Origin: Nitrosomonas marina
GTDB taxonomy: Bacteria; Pseudomonadota; Gammaproteobacteria; Burkholderiales; Nitrosomonadaceae
NCBI RefSeq assembly: GCF_900111605.1
Contig: NZ_FOIA01000016.1
Span: 28,074 to 92,073 of the forward strand
Length of the DNA stretch: 64,000 bases
Direction: 5' to 3'
Part shown: one piece after another, positions 51,967 to 60,253 of the stretch
Position numbering within the stretch: the first letter of the stretch is position 1
How the letters are laid out: each line of letters begins with the position of its first letter
Notes under the pieces: model-generated
Told to the model about the DNA's origin: nothing
What the model saw: only the letters and a program-made list of their open reading frames with translations
Databases searched by the model: none
Position numbers and translations under genes: made by a program

Positions 51967-52704
51967 GTGGCCACTCAATCAAAGTATGCATCTCCATACA
52001 CACCGCTGTCTCAGGACGAACTGGATGAGCTTGATAATTTTCTGATGTCCGATCAAACATCGGATGAAACGATGGGAGTAACCTCAATAGATGGGTATTT
52101 GACCGCAATTGCATCTGGCCCGGTTATTTTGAAACCAGGCGAATGGATGCCGGGAATATGGGGTCCGACTGAAGGCGATCGACCTGAATTTGAAACGACG
52201 ACCCAGGCCGCATATATTACTGAATTGATCATACGTCACTTTAATGCAATTATTTTCCTGTTGCAGAATGATCCCGATGCAATAGAACCCGTCTTTGATG
52301 ATTGTCGTTATCAATCAGAATATTACATTGATGGAGAAATGTGGGCCTATGGATATATGAACGGCATTGAATTATGCCGCAATCATTGGCAGCCACTTTT
52401 TGATGATCAAGACGGTTGGAATGCACTACGTCCTATTTATCTGCTGGGCGCTGACGATGTTACGCCAGAAGAAGAAGCACTCACCCAAACACCATCGCAA
52501 CGCGAAAAATTATCCAAACAGATTCCAGCCAGTGTTGTCCGGATATTCAGGTATTGGCAGGCCTATCGCGATGCTGTTGCCGAACGTGCAGTAGCCAGAA
52601 CGTTTCAAAGAAACCATCCTAAGATAGGTCGCAACGATCCATGCCCATGTGGTAGCGGCATGAAATTCAAAAAATGCTGTGGATCGGCAGCAACATTGCA
52701 CTAA
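51967..52704 (+). CDS. YecA/UPF0149-family protein with C-terminal SEC-C zinc motif
   Basis: 245 codons from a GTG at 51967. The N-terminal helical UPF0149/YecA domain is seen in [40 protein letters not shown] and [20 protein letters not shown]. The last 25 residues are a SEC-C motif ([19 protein letters not shown]), a CxCx(8)CC zinc site also found at the SecA C-terminus. Such proteins are thought to bind ribosomes or exported clients, but the exact role is open. It is monocistronic; a decayed gene fragment follows. Confidence 0.88.
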   Translation: MATQSKYASPYTPLSQDELDELDNFLMSDQTSDETMGVTSIDGYLTAIASGPVILKPGEWMPGIWGPTEGDRPEFETTTQAAYITELIIRHFNAIIFLLQNDPDAIEPVFDDCRYQSEYYIDGEMWAYGYMNGIELCRNHWQPLFDDQDGWNALRPIYLLGADDVTPEEEALTQTPSQREKLSKQIPASVVRIFRYWQAYRDAVAERAVARTFQRNHPKIGRNDPCPCGSGMKFKKCCGSAATLH

Positions 52705-52785
52705 ACCATCACGACTCGAAGTCCAAAAGACAGTCCTGGCGCGCCAATCTCAAAATTGCCAGCATCTCGGTGTATTATCCAGATA

Positions 52786-53131
52786 TTAATGCGCATCGAT
52801 GATTTCTTCAACTTCAATCAGTTGGAACTGATTGTTACCGGTGTATTGCATTTTTACCTTATTAAACAGTACCAAAAGCATTGACATGCTGAATAGTCAA
52901 TAAGCCGGTCTCGGCAACAAACACTGCATGATTGTCCAGACCGTCAGCTGCTGATACCGCCAGTTCAAAACTTTCGGTTTCCAATCCGCGATAGAACACA
53001 ATCGCTATCGAAGATGCGGCAATAGACACTGATGTATTGCTTTGCGGTAAGGACTTAAATAATTTGAACTGAGTGCGGTATGCGCCGGTGGTGTTGCTTG
53101 GCGTATTCGATGCGTCGAATATCTTGAGGCT
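52786..53131 (-). pseudogene. Decayed 3' copy of the His-rich secreted zinc-locus gene
   Basis: Over ~345 bp the sequence follows 55449-55793 closely, including the same stop codon context and the region encoding the C-terminal module. Inserted bases (for example accttattaaacagt versus acattataaacagt) break the frame. Similarity ends near 53131 at the Ser/Gly-rich linker. It is a partial, frameshifted duplicate lying 2.3 kb from the intact gene. Confidence 0.88.
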
Positions 53132-53285
53132 TAGGCGTTTATGCGTTCAAGCAAGCCAAGTTTAGTAACTTCACGCGCTGCCAGATCGGTCTCGCGGGTT
53201 TTTTACCAATAGATCGATGGATCGGTGATATGCAATACTCCAAGCTTCTGGCCTTTCCGGGTACGAATAGCAACTTGGCCGGAAT
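53132..53285 (-). pseudogene. Unassigned coding remnant
   Basis: The minus strand reads GQVAIRTRKGQKLGVLHITD, a stop or frameshift, then ETDLAAREVTKLGLLERINA and a stop. VAIRTRKGQKLG faintly recalls the C-terminal region of threonyl-tRNA synthetase, but the rest does not, so I leave it unassigned. Confidence 0.3.
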
Positions 53286-53396
53286 TCATGGGTTTTGAGC
53301 TTCGATTTACCGACAAAGAGATCACTGCATGGGGTGAAATGGGGTTGATGAAAAGGATGCTAGCCCAATGGGATGGACTCCTCCCACTCAACGGCA
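53286..53396 (+). pseudogene. N-terminal fragment of an IS transposase
   Basis: FELRFTDKEITAWGEMGLMK, RML, resembles the opening of IS1380-like transposases (x-FTDKEVTAWGGM-x-x-x-KRML). Only about 35 residues remain before the sequence becomes unrelated, so it is inactive. Confidence 0.5.
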
Positions 53397-53457
53397 TCGC
53401 AATGTGCCAAACTAAAGATTTTAGTAATCTAGAAGCGGGAGGAGATTATGACTATAA

Positions 53458-53532
53458 CACAGATGGGAATTGATCTGGCGAAGCAAGTATTTCAAAATTC
53501 ATGGTGTAGATCGAAATGAGAAAGTGATGACA
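53458..53532 (+). pseudogene. IS110/IS1111-family transposase start, frameshifted and cut
   Basis: GGAGGA precedes an ATG at 53458 that encodes MTITQMGIDLAKQVFQ, the characteristic IS110-family N-terminus with the first catalytic Asp. One extra A then shifts the frame; corrected, it continues IHGVDRNEKVMTR. The gene is lost exactly where MITE fragment D begins. Confidence 0.75.
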
Positions 53533-53638
53533 CGTTGTGTCTTTTCGTAATAGAACGACTATTTCCTGCAAGACACGCCTTGCCATGAACACTGACAAGC
53601 TCACTGAACCCGGCAATATCATATTGTTAGAGTACTAG
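53533..53638 (-). mobile_element. MITE copy D, truncated (106 bp)
   Basis: It matches one terminal half of copies A-C: the TGTCTTTT/GACTATTTCCTGC arm through GGCAATATCATATTG to the closing CTAG. The other palindrome and end are missing. It abuts the IS110 fragment on its left and the DAHP-synthase-like fragment on its right. Confidence 0.85.
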
Positions 53639-53748
53639 ATCGGATTGGCTTTATTCAGCACATCAATGGCTGAGCTGGCGCTATTCGTATCGTAGTCAGG
53701 CTTGCACCCACCGCGCAGAATGACGCAGCAGTCTTCATTGTTGTTACC
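53639..53748 (-). pseudogene. DAHP synthase (AroG-like) fragment
   Basis: The minus strand reads NEDCCVILRGGCKPDYDTNS then ASSAIDVLNKANPI. In class I 3-deoxy-7-phosphoheptulonate synthases a near-identical DCHVILRGG-x-PNYD segment lies in the middle of the protein. Only about 35 codons remain, next to MITE fragment D, so it is a displaced gene scrap. Confidence 0.6.
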
Positions 53749-53779
53749 TTTACGCTAACTCTTCGCACAAGACAGCCTT

Positions 53780-54883
53780 TTATTTGCGCTTAGGCACATG
53801 CGTGATGGTCTTAAAAATATGTTCGACTGTTTCCCGTTCGATATCGCGGGTGATGAAGACGATTTTTGAACGGCGATCTTCATTTGGCCAGGCGGGTAAT
53901 GGCATAAGGGGATGGAGTATGTGCTGCACTCCATGCATGGCCATAGGCTGGTCGTTGTCTTCGATGTTCAGGATACCCTTGATACGCAGGATGTTGCTGC
54001 CCATGTAGAACAGCAGTTCCAGCAAGGTTGTGTAGATTTGTTTGCTAACTGGTTTATCCGTGGTGAAGCAGTATGCACGAACATGATCGTCATGGCGATT
54101 GATGTCGTGCATGTGATGATCGTGACTATGAGGATCATCTGTAAGTTCATGATCGTGTTGATTGTGGCTGAGCTCATGGGCAGCATTTGCTGAATAGGCT
54201 TCTTCCCGGAGCCAGCGTGCCACATCGGGTATTTTTTCTTCGGTTGAAAATAATCCCAGATTCAACAATCTTTCTGCTTCAATCTGGCCATGCGCCACCT
54301 GCCGGCATGGAGCAGCCGGGTTGATTGCAGTCAACCGCTGGAGTAAGGCGGCCTTGTCGCGAGCTGCTGCCAGGTCAGCCTTGGTCAGAAGAAGGCAGTC
54401 TGCTATCGCCGCTTGCTTGATTGCTTCATTATGCGTGCTCAGGGTTTTGTTTCCAGTGGCCATGTCGATAGTTGCCACGATCCCATCTAACCGGTAGTAT
54501 CTGGTTATCTGCGGATCAGTCATCAAAGTATGGATAATGGGTGCAGGATCAGCCAGGCCGGTCGTTTCGATCAAAACACGACGAAACTGCCTTTCTCCAT
54601 TGCGAGAGAAGCGCCAGGTAATGTCTTGCAGTGTCTTAACCAGATCGCTGCGGATCGTGCAGCAGAGGCAGCCGCTGCCCATTTCCATCATCAAATTTTC
54701 AGTACTATGTACGACCAGCAGGTGATCTAGTGCGATTTCCCCGAATTCATTGATAATCACCAAGGTGTCCGCCATGGTGGATTGTTGCATGATGTGGTTG
54801 AGTAATGTGGTCTTGCCGCTACCTAAATAACCAGTCAGCAATGTTACAGGAATCATCGGAGTGTTAAGGGTATTAGATATCAT
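53780..54883 (-). CDS. COG0523 (CobW-type) metal-trafficking GTPase with His-rich linker
   Basis: A 367-aa cytoplasmic G3E GTPase. Walker A is LTGYLGSGKTTLLNHI, the metal-binding CxCC lies in MGSGCLCCTIRSDLV, IETTGLADPAPI is the switch region and LLLTKADL the guanine-specificity motif. A His/Asp-rich linker around residues 232-262 (HDHELTDDPHSHDHHMHD and further His) separates the GTPase from the CobW C-terminal domain (AYCFTTDKPV to MHGVQHILHP). Such proteins insert or deliver Zn or other metals under limitation. MITE copy C sits 26 bp upstream of the start. It lies at the end of a minus-strand zinc gene group, with a second COG0523 gene at 60.3 kb. Confidence 0.9.
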   Translation of the reverse strand: MISNTLNTPMIPVTLLTGYLGSGKTTLLNHIMQQSTMADTLVIINEFGEIALDHLLVVHSTENLMMEMGSGCLCCTIRSDLVKTLQDITWRFSRNGERQFRRVLIETTGLADPAPIIHTLMTDPQITRYYRLDGIVATIDMATGNKTLSTHNEAIKQAAIADCLLLTKADLAAARDKAALLQRLTAINPAAPCRQVAHGQIEAERLLNLGLFSTEEKIPDVARWLREEAYSANAAHELSHNQHDHELTDDPHSHDHHMHDINRHDDHVRAYCFTTDKPVSKQIYTTLLELLFYMGSNILRIKGILNIEDNDQPMAMHGVQHILHPLMPLPAWPNEDRRSKIVFITRDIERETVEHIFKTITHVPKRK

Positions 54884-54909
54884 GGTGAATTGTCTTTGCT
54901 GCGTGAAAG

Positions 54910-55179
54910 CTAGTGCTCTTTCAATATGATATTGCCGGATTCAGTGCGCTTGTCAGCGCTCATGGCAAGGCGTGTCTTGCAGGAAATAGTCATTCTATTA
55001 CCAAAAGACACAACACAGTCCATGGGCGCTGACAAGCGCATCCACCGGGCGTTACCGTGGTGTCCTGCAGCCGCGTTACAGTACTTGAAAAGGGAATAAC
55101 CCTTTCCCGTGTACTGTGCCTTGCTGCATAACACCACGATAACGCTGTACCTGACAATATCATATTGAAAGAGCACTAG
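54910..55179 (+). mobile_element. MITE copy C, ~270 bp, two-hairpin structure
   Basis: The ends CTAGTGCTCTTTCAATATGA are inverted and closed by CTAG. Internally, GCGCTTGTCAGCGC (54946-54959) pairs perfectly with 55026-55039, and GCGTTACCGTGGTGT (55049-55063) pairs with 55131-55145 with one mismatch. The element therefore folds as two consecutive long hairpins. It is non-coding and lies immediately upstream of the COG0523 gene. Confidence 0.9.
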
Positions 55180-55448
55180 TGCTACTTTAGCACGCTGAAC
55201 ACAACAAATACATTGTTAAATAAAACGAAAGGAATGGTGTTCTTGCTCGCGCTGATTACTAGTTAACGAATCGTGACGAATATTTCAGAGTGCAGAGTGC
55301 CGTCTTTTGCTCTCAGATCCCTTGGTGGAGAATGGGGCAAATGTGTTTCAGGTCGACTGACTATTCTATGTGACGGACAATTGCGCGTATTCACAGTTTA
55401 CAAACAGCCAAATGCAACCGTTTTCAATGTTTATGACATATCTATGTA

Positions 55449-56252
55449 TTAATGCGCATCGATGATTTCTTCAGCCTCAATCAGTTGGAACTGATTGTTA
55501 CCGGTGTATTGCATTTTTACATTATAAACAGTACCAAAAGCATTGACATGCTGAATAGTCAATAAGCCGGTCTCGGCAACAAATACAGCATTATTGTCCA
55601 GAGCTTCAGCTGCTGATACCGCCAGTTCAAAACTTTCGGTTTCCAGTCCGCGATTGAACACGATCGCTATCGGAGATGCGGCAATAGACACTGATGTATT
55701 GCTTTGTGGCAAGGATTCAAATAGTTTGAACTGAATGCGGTATGCGCCGGCACTGCCGCCTGGTGAATTCGATGCGTCGAATATCGTGAAGCTCAAATGT
55801 TCATGCACACTGCCATTACTGTCAACTTCACCGATCACGCCCGCTGTCTCACTGACACCACTGGTATTGAATGAAGTGACATTACTGAGCACATCGGTTA
55901 TTTCAATTCGTTCACCATTGGGTACTACATCAGTCCATTGTGAGCCATCCCAGTACAGTAATTGGCCTACCGGCTGATAGCGCAACCAGTTGCCCGGTGT
56001 AAAAGCACCTGCCTGAACATTGACATCTACACCGGGATCGTCGGTAACAAAAGGGCCGCCACTCAGATCGCCAAAATCGGTTTCAAACAGCGCGCTGCCG
56101 GTAAATATTTCAGCACCTACGCGCCATGGATTTATATCGCCTGCATGCAATTCGTGATCATGGTCATGGTCATCTTCTGCTACTGCATTTGCCGCTGAGA
56201 GTATAAAAATTAAAGCGACTGTGTTACAAACAATTTTTAACTGTTTTATCAT
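55449..56252 (-). CDS. Secreted His-rich zinc-locus protein (All3515-like)
   Basis: A 267-aa exported protein. The signal peptide (VCNTVALIFILSAANAVA) is followed at once by a His/Asp-rich stretch (EDDHDHDHELHAGD, residues ~26-39), a likely metal-binding tail. A core follows with FGDLSGGPFVTDDPG (61-75), VGQLLYWDGSQWTDV, VHEHLSFTIFD (149-159), AYRIQFKLFE and IAIVFNRGLETESFELAVSA. The last ~45 residues (AVFVAETGLLTIQHVNAFGT, VYNVKMQY) form a module seen twice in the neighbouring gene. ATG 56252 has AGGAGA 7 nt upstream, favouring it over 56270. It resembles, as far as I recall, the Zur-repressed All3515 family. A decayed partial copy lies at 52786-53131. A periplasmic or surface zinc carrier is inferred. 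Confidence 0.78.
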   Translation of the reverse strand: MIKQLKIVCNTVALIFILSAANAVAEDDHDHDHELHAGDINPWRVGAEIFTGSALFETDFGDLSGGPFVTDDPGVDVNVQAGAFTPGNWLRYQPVGQLLYWDGSQWTDVVPNGERIEITDVLSNVTSFNTSGVSETAGVIGEVDSNGSVHEHLSFTIFDASNSPGGSAGAYRIQFKLFESLPQSNTSVSIAASPIAIVFNRGLETESFELAVSAAEALDNNAVFVAETGLLTIQHVNAFGTVYNVKMQYTGNNQFQLIEAEEIIDAH

Positions 56253-56320
56253 GTTTAAATCTCCTATCATAGTTATTTATAGTATTGGCGTTAAATATCA
56301 GTCAAGCTAATCACTTGTCA

Positions 56321-57727
56321 TCAATCAATCTGATTGGGTAACGCATCAATTTCATTTAAAGATTCCACTGTAAAAAGTGAATTCCCGGCATTTTTCAGCG
56401 TTACCCGGTAAAATTTTTCGTTGACAAAAACCGCTTGGATTTCAAGAAGCCCGGTTACTGCATCATACTGGGCCGGTGATGCGTAGCGGGAAATATCTGG
56501 TTGCAGCGTGGTCAACATGAACGTACGGTCATCCTGTTGTTTTAACTCCGCGCGGTAATGCCTGCCATCCGTATGTATGTCGTTAAGGTTCAGAATGCCC
56601 GATGTATCGTCGTAAGTCGCGGCCGCATTTAGTGCAGTCGCCGGCGCCTCGACCGGAATACTGCAAAGTCTCAGTGTGCATAGTGTTTTAGCCAGCAGCG
56701 CATCGTCTCGGGTGATGAAACCATCTTTATCGACGTCGAAGGCTGCATTGCTGACATTTAACATTTCGTTGTTCTGCGCCGCCAGAAGAATCAATGCAAC
56801 ATCAATCCGGTCAACGTCCCCATCCAGATCCACGTCGCCGGGGATTGAAATCGGAAGCTCTGGCTGTTGTGGCAGATCATTGTTGCCTGATTCTCCTGTG
56901 AGAGATTTCAAAGCCGCGCCGAATTCAGCGGAATCGATTCCAGCATTAAACAAGACCAGAAACGGATCAGATGGAAAGAAGCGCGCATTGGAAACCAGCT
57001 GCATTTCGATCAGATAAGCACCGTCCGGGCCTCCCGTTTCACCATCCTGATTTTCCAGAAAGAAGCTAAGATGCGTATGTAAGATGCCATTGGCGTCGGT
57101 AATATCGACAACCAGTTCCTGACTGCCATGTATTCCGTTTCCCGAAAATACGGTGCTGCCGTCAAAGCCGAGTATGTTTTCGCTGAAGCAAAGCAATTGA
57201 CCGGCGCACTGAGAAAAATCGCTGAGTATCTCGGCGCTGGCTTCGAGTCCGCCAAACAACCGGATTTGTACATTCGGTGGTGCGTCATTCCAGGTGGATA
57301 GTGCCGGGTCCCAGTATTTCAGTTTGCCTAATGCGCGGTAACTGAGCAGTTCGTAGGGCAGCAGCGCATTGCGGACGGACTGAAAACCTGGATTTCGGGT
57401 ACTGAAGTCACCTCCGCTCAGATCGCGAAAATCGACCGGAAAAATACGTTTTTTTGTTATTGCCTCAATCGGCAGCGTACCGTCTGGTAGCCCCAATGCA
57501 TCTGCCAAACCTTCCAGGTCACAACCGACTGCGGCGGTTGTGCGGCAAAATCCGGCAAACAAGGCATTGCCTTGGCCCCAGACTTCGACATCCAGGTGCT
57601 GTGCAGAAACCGGCTGCATCGCCAGCAGGGCGATCAGCAACAGGACGCAGAAACGGGCGGAAAAGCGACTTGCTTTGCAGGGTGGTAAGCGAAGTCTCAT
57701 TTGTTTTGTTTGTGTAGCGGAGCACAT
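56321..57727 (-). CDS. Secreted zinc-locus protein with EF-hand/dockerin-like loops and two C-terminal modules
   Basis: About 468 aa from ATG 57727, 7 bp past the receptor stop (ATG 57700 is the alternative). The signal peptide reads FCVLLLIALLAMQPVSAQ. The core parallels the next gene: FRDLSGGDFSTRNPGF (~100-115), LGKLKYWDPALSTWND, LHTHLSFFLENQ (~216-227), AYLIEMQLVS and FLVLFNAGIDSAEFGAAL. Residues ~297-348 hold two calcium-type loops (DVDLDGDVDRID, DVDKDGFITRDD) as in dockerins. Two ~45-residue modules end the protein (AATYDDTSGILNLNDIHTDG; AQYDAVTGLLEIQAVFVNEK). It lies between the ZnuD-like receptor and the His-rich relative, all on one strand. Function unknown; zinc binding or receptor partnering is inferred from context. 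Confidence 0.75.
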   Translation of the reverse strand: MCSATQTKQMRLRLPPCKASRFSARFCVLLLIALLAMQPVSAQHLDVEVWGQGNALFAGFCRTTAAVGCDLEGLADALGLPDGTLPIEAITKKRIFPVDFRDLSGGDFSTRNPGFQSVRNALLPYELLSYRALGKLKYWDPALSTWNDAPPNVQIRLFGGLEASAEILSDFSQCAGQLLCFSENILGFDGSTVFSGNGIHGSQELVVDITDANGILHTHLSFFLENQDGETGGPDGAYLIEMQLVSNARFFPSDPFLVLFNAGIDSAEFGAALKSLTGESGNNDLPQQPELPISIPGDVDLDGDVDRIDVALILLAAQNNEMLNVSNAAFDVDKDGFITRDDALLAKTLCTLRLCSIPVEAPATALNAAATYDDTSGILNLNDIHTDGRHYRAELKQQDDRTFMLTTLQPDISRYASPAQYDAVTGLLEIQAVFVNEKFYRVTLKNAGNSLFTVESLNEIDALPNQID

Positions 57728-57734
57728 GTCATAT

Positions 57735-59993
57735 TCAAAATGTGGCGCGCAAACCAAAAATGAAACTGCGGCCCGGTTCTGGCGCGAAATTGCGCAGGAA
57801 AGAAACCGAATTACGGATTTCTTCGTCAAGCAGATTGTATCCTTTGGCAAACAGCCACAAATCACCCCATTTACCTGCTTTAAACTGATAGTCTGCCGAC
57901 GCAGTCAATAAATGGTATCCATTGGTAGGCGTTTCATTTATGCCGGGATGGCGTTGTGCTTCGGCCCGGGTATAACGCAACGCCGTGCTCCATGTCCGGT
58001 TACCCAACCCCAGTTCGGCGCCATAGCGCAACGGGGGCATACGGGGCACGTCATCACGTTCACCGTTGACAAAGCGGCCGCGTACATAATCAGAAAACAA
58101 CGACAACGACAACGACAGATCGTCGTAGGGCAACTGGTAAAGCGTGGCGTCGACTCTGGATTCATAACCGATGAATTCAGCATTACGCTGGTCGTATGCT
58201 AATATTGATACGCATTCCACAACACTGACACAACGTTGACGGATAACTTCATTATCAACTTCATAAACCAGGCCGGTATTGCGCTGATAAATAAAATCGC
58301 TGGTGCGGCTATAATAGCCATTGAACCGCATGCTGATGCGCTCGGTTTGCCATTCAAAACCCAAATCGACCATATTTGCAGTTTCATTGTTTAACCGAAC
58401 ATTGCCAACATCTAAACTGCGTGTAGACAAATGTGGGCCGAATGAAAACAATTCCTGGATGTCCGGCGGACGTACGCCATGATTGTATGTCAACGTGGCG
58501 GTGAAATCCTGTCGTGGATTCCACTGCAAACCTAAAGAAGCGGATACTGCCTGAAAATCAAGTGAATCGGGCAGCGCCACTGGTGACAACGCACTGCCAC
58601 GCAGACTTAATTCGTTTGCTTTGGGATTAACCTGGGAATGCTCGAATCGTAGACCGCCCTGCAAGGACCAATTGTTCAAGGTGTATGTTTGCGTGGTATA
58701 AACGCCGATTGACAGTTGATTGGTCTTAGGGACAAATGTTTCGACACCGAGTGCCGAAAATTTACGGTCAATCCATTGCACACCGAAGCTGCCGCTAAGG
58801 TTGCGTAGCAGACTGTGATGCATTTCCATTCGACCTTCTCCGGTGTCATTTTTGAACCGCGTAAACGGTAATCCACCTTCCAGTTCGGTATGGCCGTAGT
58901 CGACCAGACCATAACGAAAACTGATACTGTCAATACCCTGTACCGGTTCGTACCATTCGGATTTGAAATCGTAGCGCGTTTGCTGCATATTGATGCGGAT
59001 GCTGGGAAACAAAGCCTGCGGACCGAAAATATCTTCAAACCCTGTCAGATCATCCAGTCTTGGCAAAATCGTTTCCAGGCCCTCCAGATGATTTGGGTCG
59101 AGACCATGACTGCCTCTGGGAACGCCGTAACGATTGTCGGTGTGGGAAACTGACATGCCTGCCATCACTTGATCACCAAACCAGGAAAGACCCGTAAAAC
59201 CGCCAATCGCTTTGTTGTCAGTGTTTGGTATTTTGCCGCTGGCGTTGTTTATTTCCGTCAATCCCAGTTGTTCCGCCGCAAAGGTTTCATCAATGGCTTT
59301 ACCGGGTATCCTGATATCATTACGGTCACGAAAAAAACCGCCAAGATTGAGTGCGAACCGGTCTTTCCCGGTGTTTAATGTGAAAGCCGAATGCGTGCCG
59401 CTGCCGTTGGTGTTATAACGACTCTCGACGGTGCCACTGACGGTTTTCTTTGCACGTCTTTCCGGAATACGACCATCGCTGACATCGATAATACCGCCGA
59501 TTGCGTTACCGCCGTATCGAACAGTCTCGGGACCTCTCAGGATTTTAATATCATGCGCAAACAACGTATCGATCGCCAGTGCATGATCGGGGCTGAGGCT
59601 GGTTGCATCGTGTGTACCAATGCCGTTTTGCAGGATACGTACACGCGATCCCGTCAGGCCCCGGACTACTGGTATGCCGACACCGGGACCGAAAGACGCG
59701 TTACTGACACCAAGTTCTTCATTCAATGTTTGACCAAGCGTATCACTTTGCTTCAACTGCAGTGCACGCCCTTTTAGCGTGGAAGCGCCCGGTTTTGGCA
59801 GCTGCTCTGGCGTGGTACCGATAATGTTTATTGGCGTCATCTGTATCACGGGCTTACTTTCGTCAGACATTGAAGAAATGTTACGATCTGTTGTTTCACG
59901 AAGTTTATCTTCCGCCAAGGCATTTTCGTTGACTAAGGCGCTGCTTGTTAACACTATAAAAAAAATCGCTATCAATCGAGCGAAGAGATGCAT
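57735..59993 (-). CDS. znuD: TonB-dependent outer-membrane receptor, ZnuD-like
   Basis: A 752-aa outer-membrane receptor for zinc or a zinc complex. The signal peptide (FIVLTSSALVNENALA) is followed by a TonB-box-like segment (MTPINIIGTT). The plug reads TLGQTLNEELGVSNASFGPG, VGIPVVRGLTGSRVRILQNG, SLSPDHALAIDTLFAHDIKI and LRGPETVRYGGNAIGGIIDV, as in ZnuD. The beta barrel ends in the usual aromatic motif (SFIFGLRATF). The ATG at 59993 is 260 bp from the divergent COG0523 gene, with a palindromic candidate Zur site between. Two related secreted proteins follow in the same direction and may share its transcript. Confidence 0.9.
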   Translation of the reverse strand: MHLFARLIAIFFIVLTSSALVNENALAEDKLRETTDRNISSMSDESKPVIQMTPINIIGTTPEQLPKPGASTLKGRALQLKQSDTLGQTLNEELGVSNASFGPGVGIPVVRGLTGSRVRILQNGIGTHDATSLSPDHALAIDTLFAHDIKILRGPETVRYGGNAIGGIIDVSDGRIPERRAKKTVSGTVESRYNTNGSGTHSAFTLNTGKDRFALNLGGFFRDRNDIRIPGKAIDETFAAEQLGLTEINNASGKIPNTDNKAIGGFTGLSWFGDQVMAGMSVSHTDNRYGVPRGSHGLDPNHLEGLETILPRLDDLTGFEDIFGPQALFPSIRINMQQTRYDFKSEWYEPVQGIDSISFRYGLVDYGHTELEGGLPFTRFKNDTGEGRMEMHHSLLRNLSGSFGVQWIDRKFSALGVETFVPKTNQLSIGVYTTQTYTLNNWSLQGGLRFEHSQVNPKANELSLRGSALSPVALPDSLDFQAVSASLGLQWNPRQDFTATLTYNHGVRPPDIQELFSFGPHLSTRSLDVGNVRLNNETANMVDLGFEWQTERISMRFNGYYSRTSDFIYQRNTGLVYEVDNEVIRQRCVSVVECVSILAYDQRNAEFIGYESRVDATLYQLPYDDLSLSLSLFSDYVRGRFVNGERDDVPRMPPLRYGAELGLGNRTWSTALRYTRAEAQRHPGINETPTNGYHLLTASADYQFKAGKWGDLWLFAKGYNLLDEEIRNSVSFLRNFAPEPGRSFIFGLRATF

Positions 59994-60062
59994 TTTGAAT
60001 AAAAAAATGATGATAGTTTGCCACAGTGAGTTGTAATAGATAATTTCTTGTCATTTACAGCG

Positions 60063-60074
60063 TTGAATATTCAA
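60063..60074. promoter_or_regulatory. Second AT-rich palindrome upstream of the receptor gene
   Basis: TTGAATATTCAA is a perfect 12-bp palindrome about 70 bp upstream of the receptor start. It could be an operator or part of a promoter; no specific regulator is implied. Confidence 0.3.
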
Positions 60075-60205
60075 TAACTCCTGGAATTGACCGACTTTAT
60101 TTTCTGTATGTATTTAAAATAATCTCAATTTAATTTATAGAAATATTGCATTTTGCAAAAGAACAGAAAAAGAACAGATTTAATTTGAAAATTTTATCTA
60201 TTTAA

Positions 60206-60220
60206 TGATATGTTATATCA
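60206..60220. promoter_or_regulatory. Candidate Zur operator in divergent zinc promoter region
   Basis: TGATATGTTATATCA has perfect 6-bp inverted arms around a 3-bp centre and contains ATGTTATAT, like proteobacterial Zur boxes built on a TGTTATA core. It overlaps possible -10 elements 34 bp upstream of the COG0523 ATG and lies in the region shared with the ZnuD-like gene. Confidence 0.55.
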
Positions 60221-60253
60221 TCACTTAATTAAACTCAATTTAATAATAATTTT

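Noticed and set aside
53132..53285. Zur-regulated threonyl-tRNA synthetase paralogue remnant
   Set aside because: VAIRTRKGQKLG is suggestive, and such paralogues exist in some Zur regulons, but the flanking residues do not fit and the match is too short to claim.
44863..55179. The long palindromes considered as a CRISPR array or as Rho-independent terminators
   Set aside because: Copies are kilobases apart, are flanked by terminal inverted repeats and occur in both orientations with no spacers or T-runs. A MITE fits better.
57728..57865. Longer start for the EF-hand/dockerin-like secreted protein
   Set aside because: It would overlap the receptor 3' end and bury the clear signal peptide about 70 residues inside the protein.
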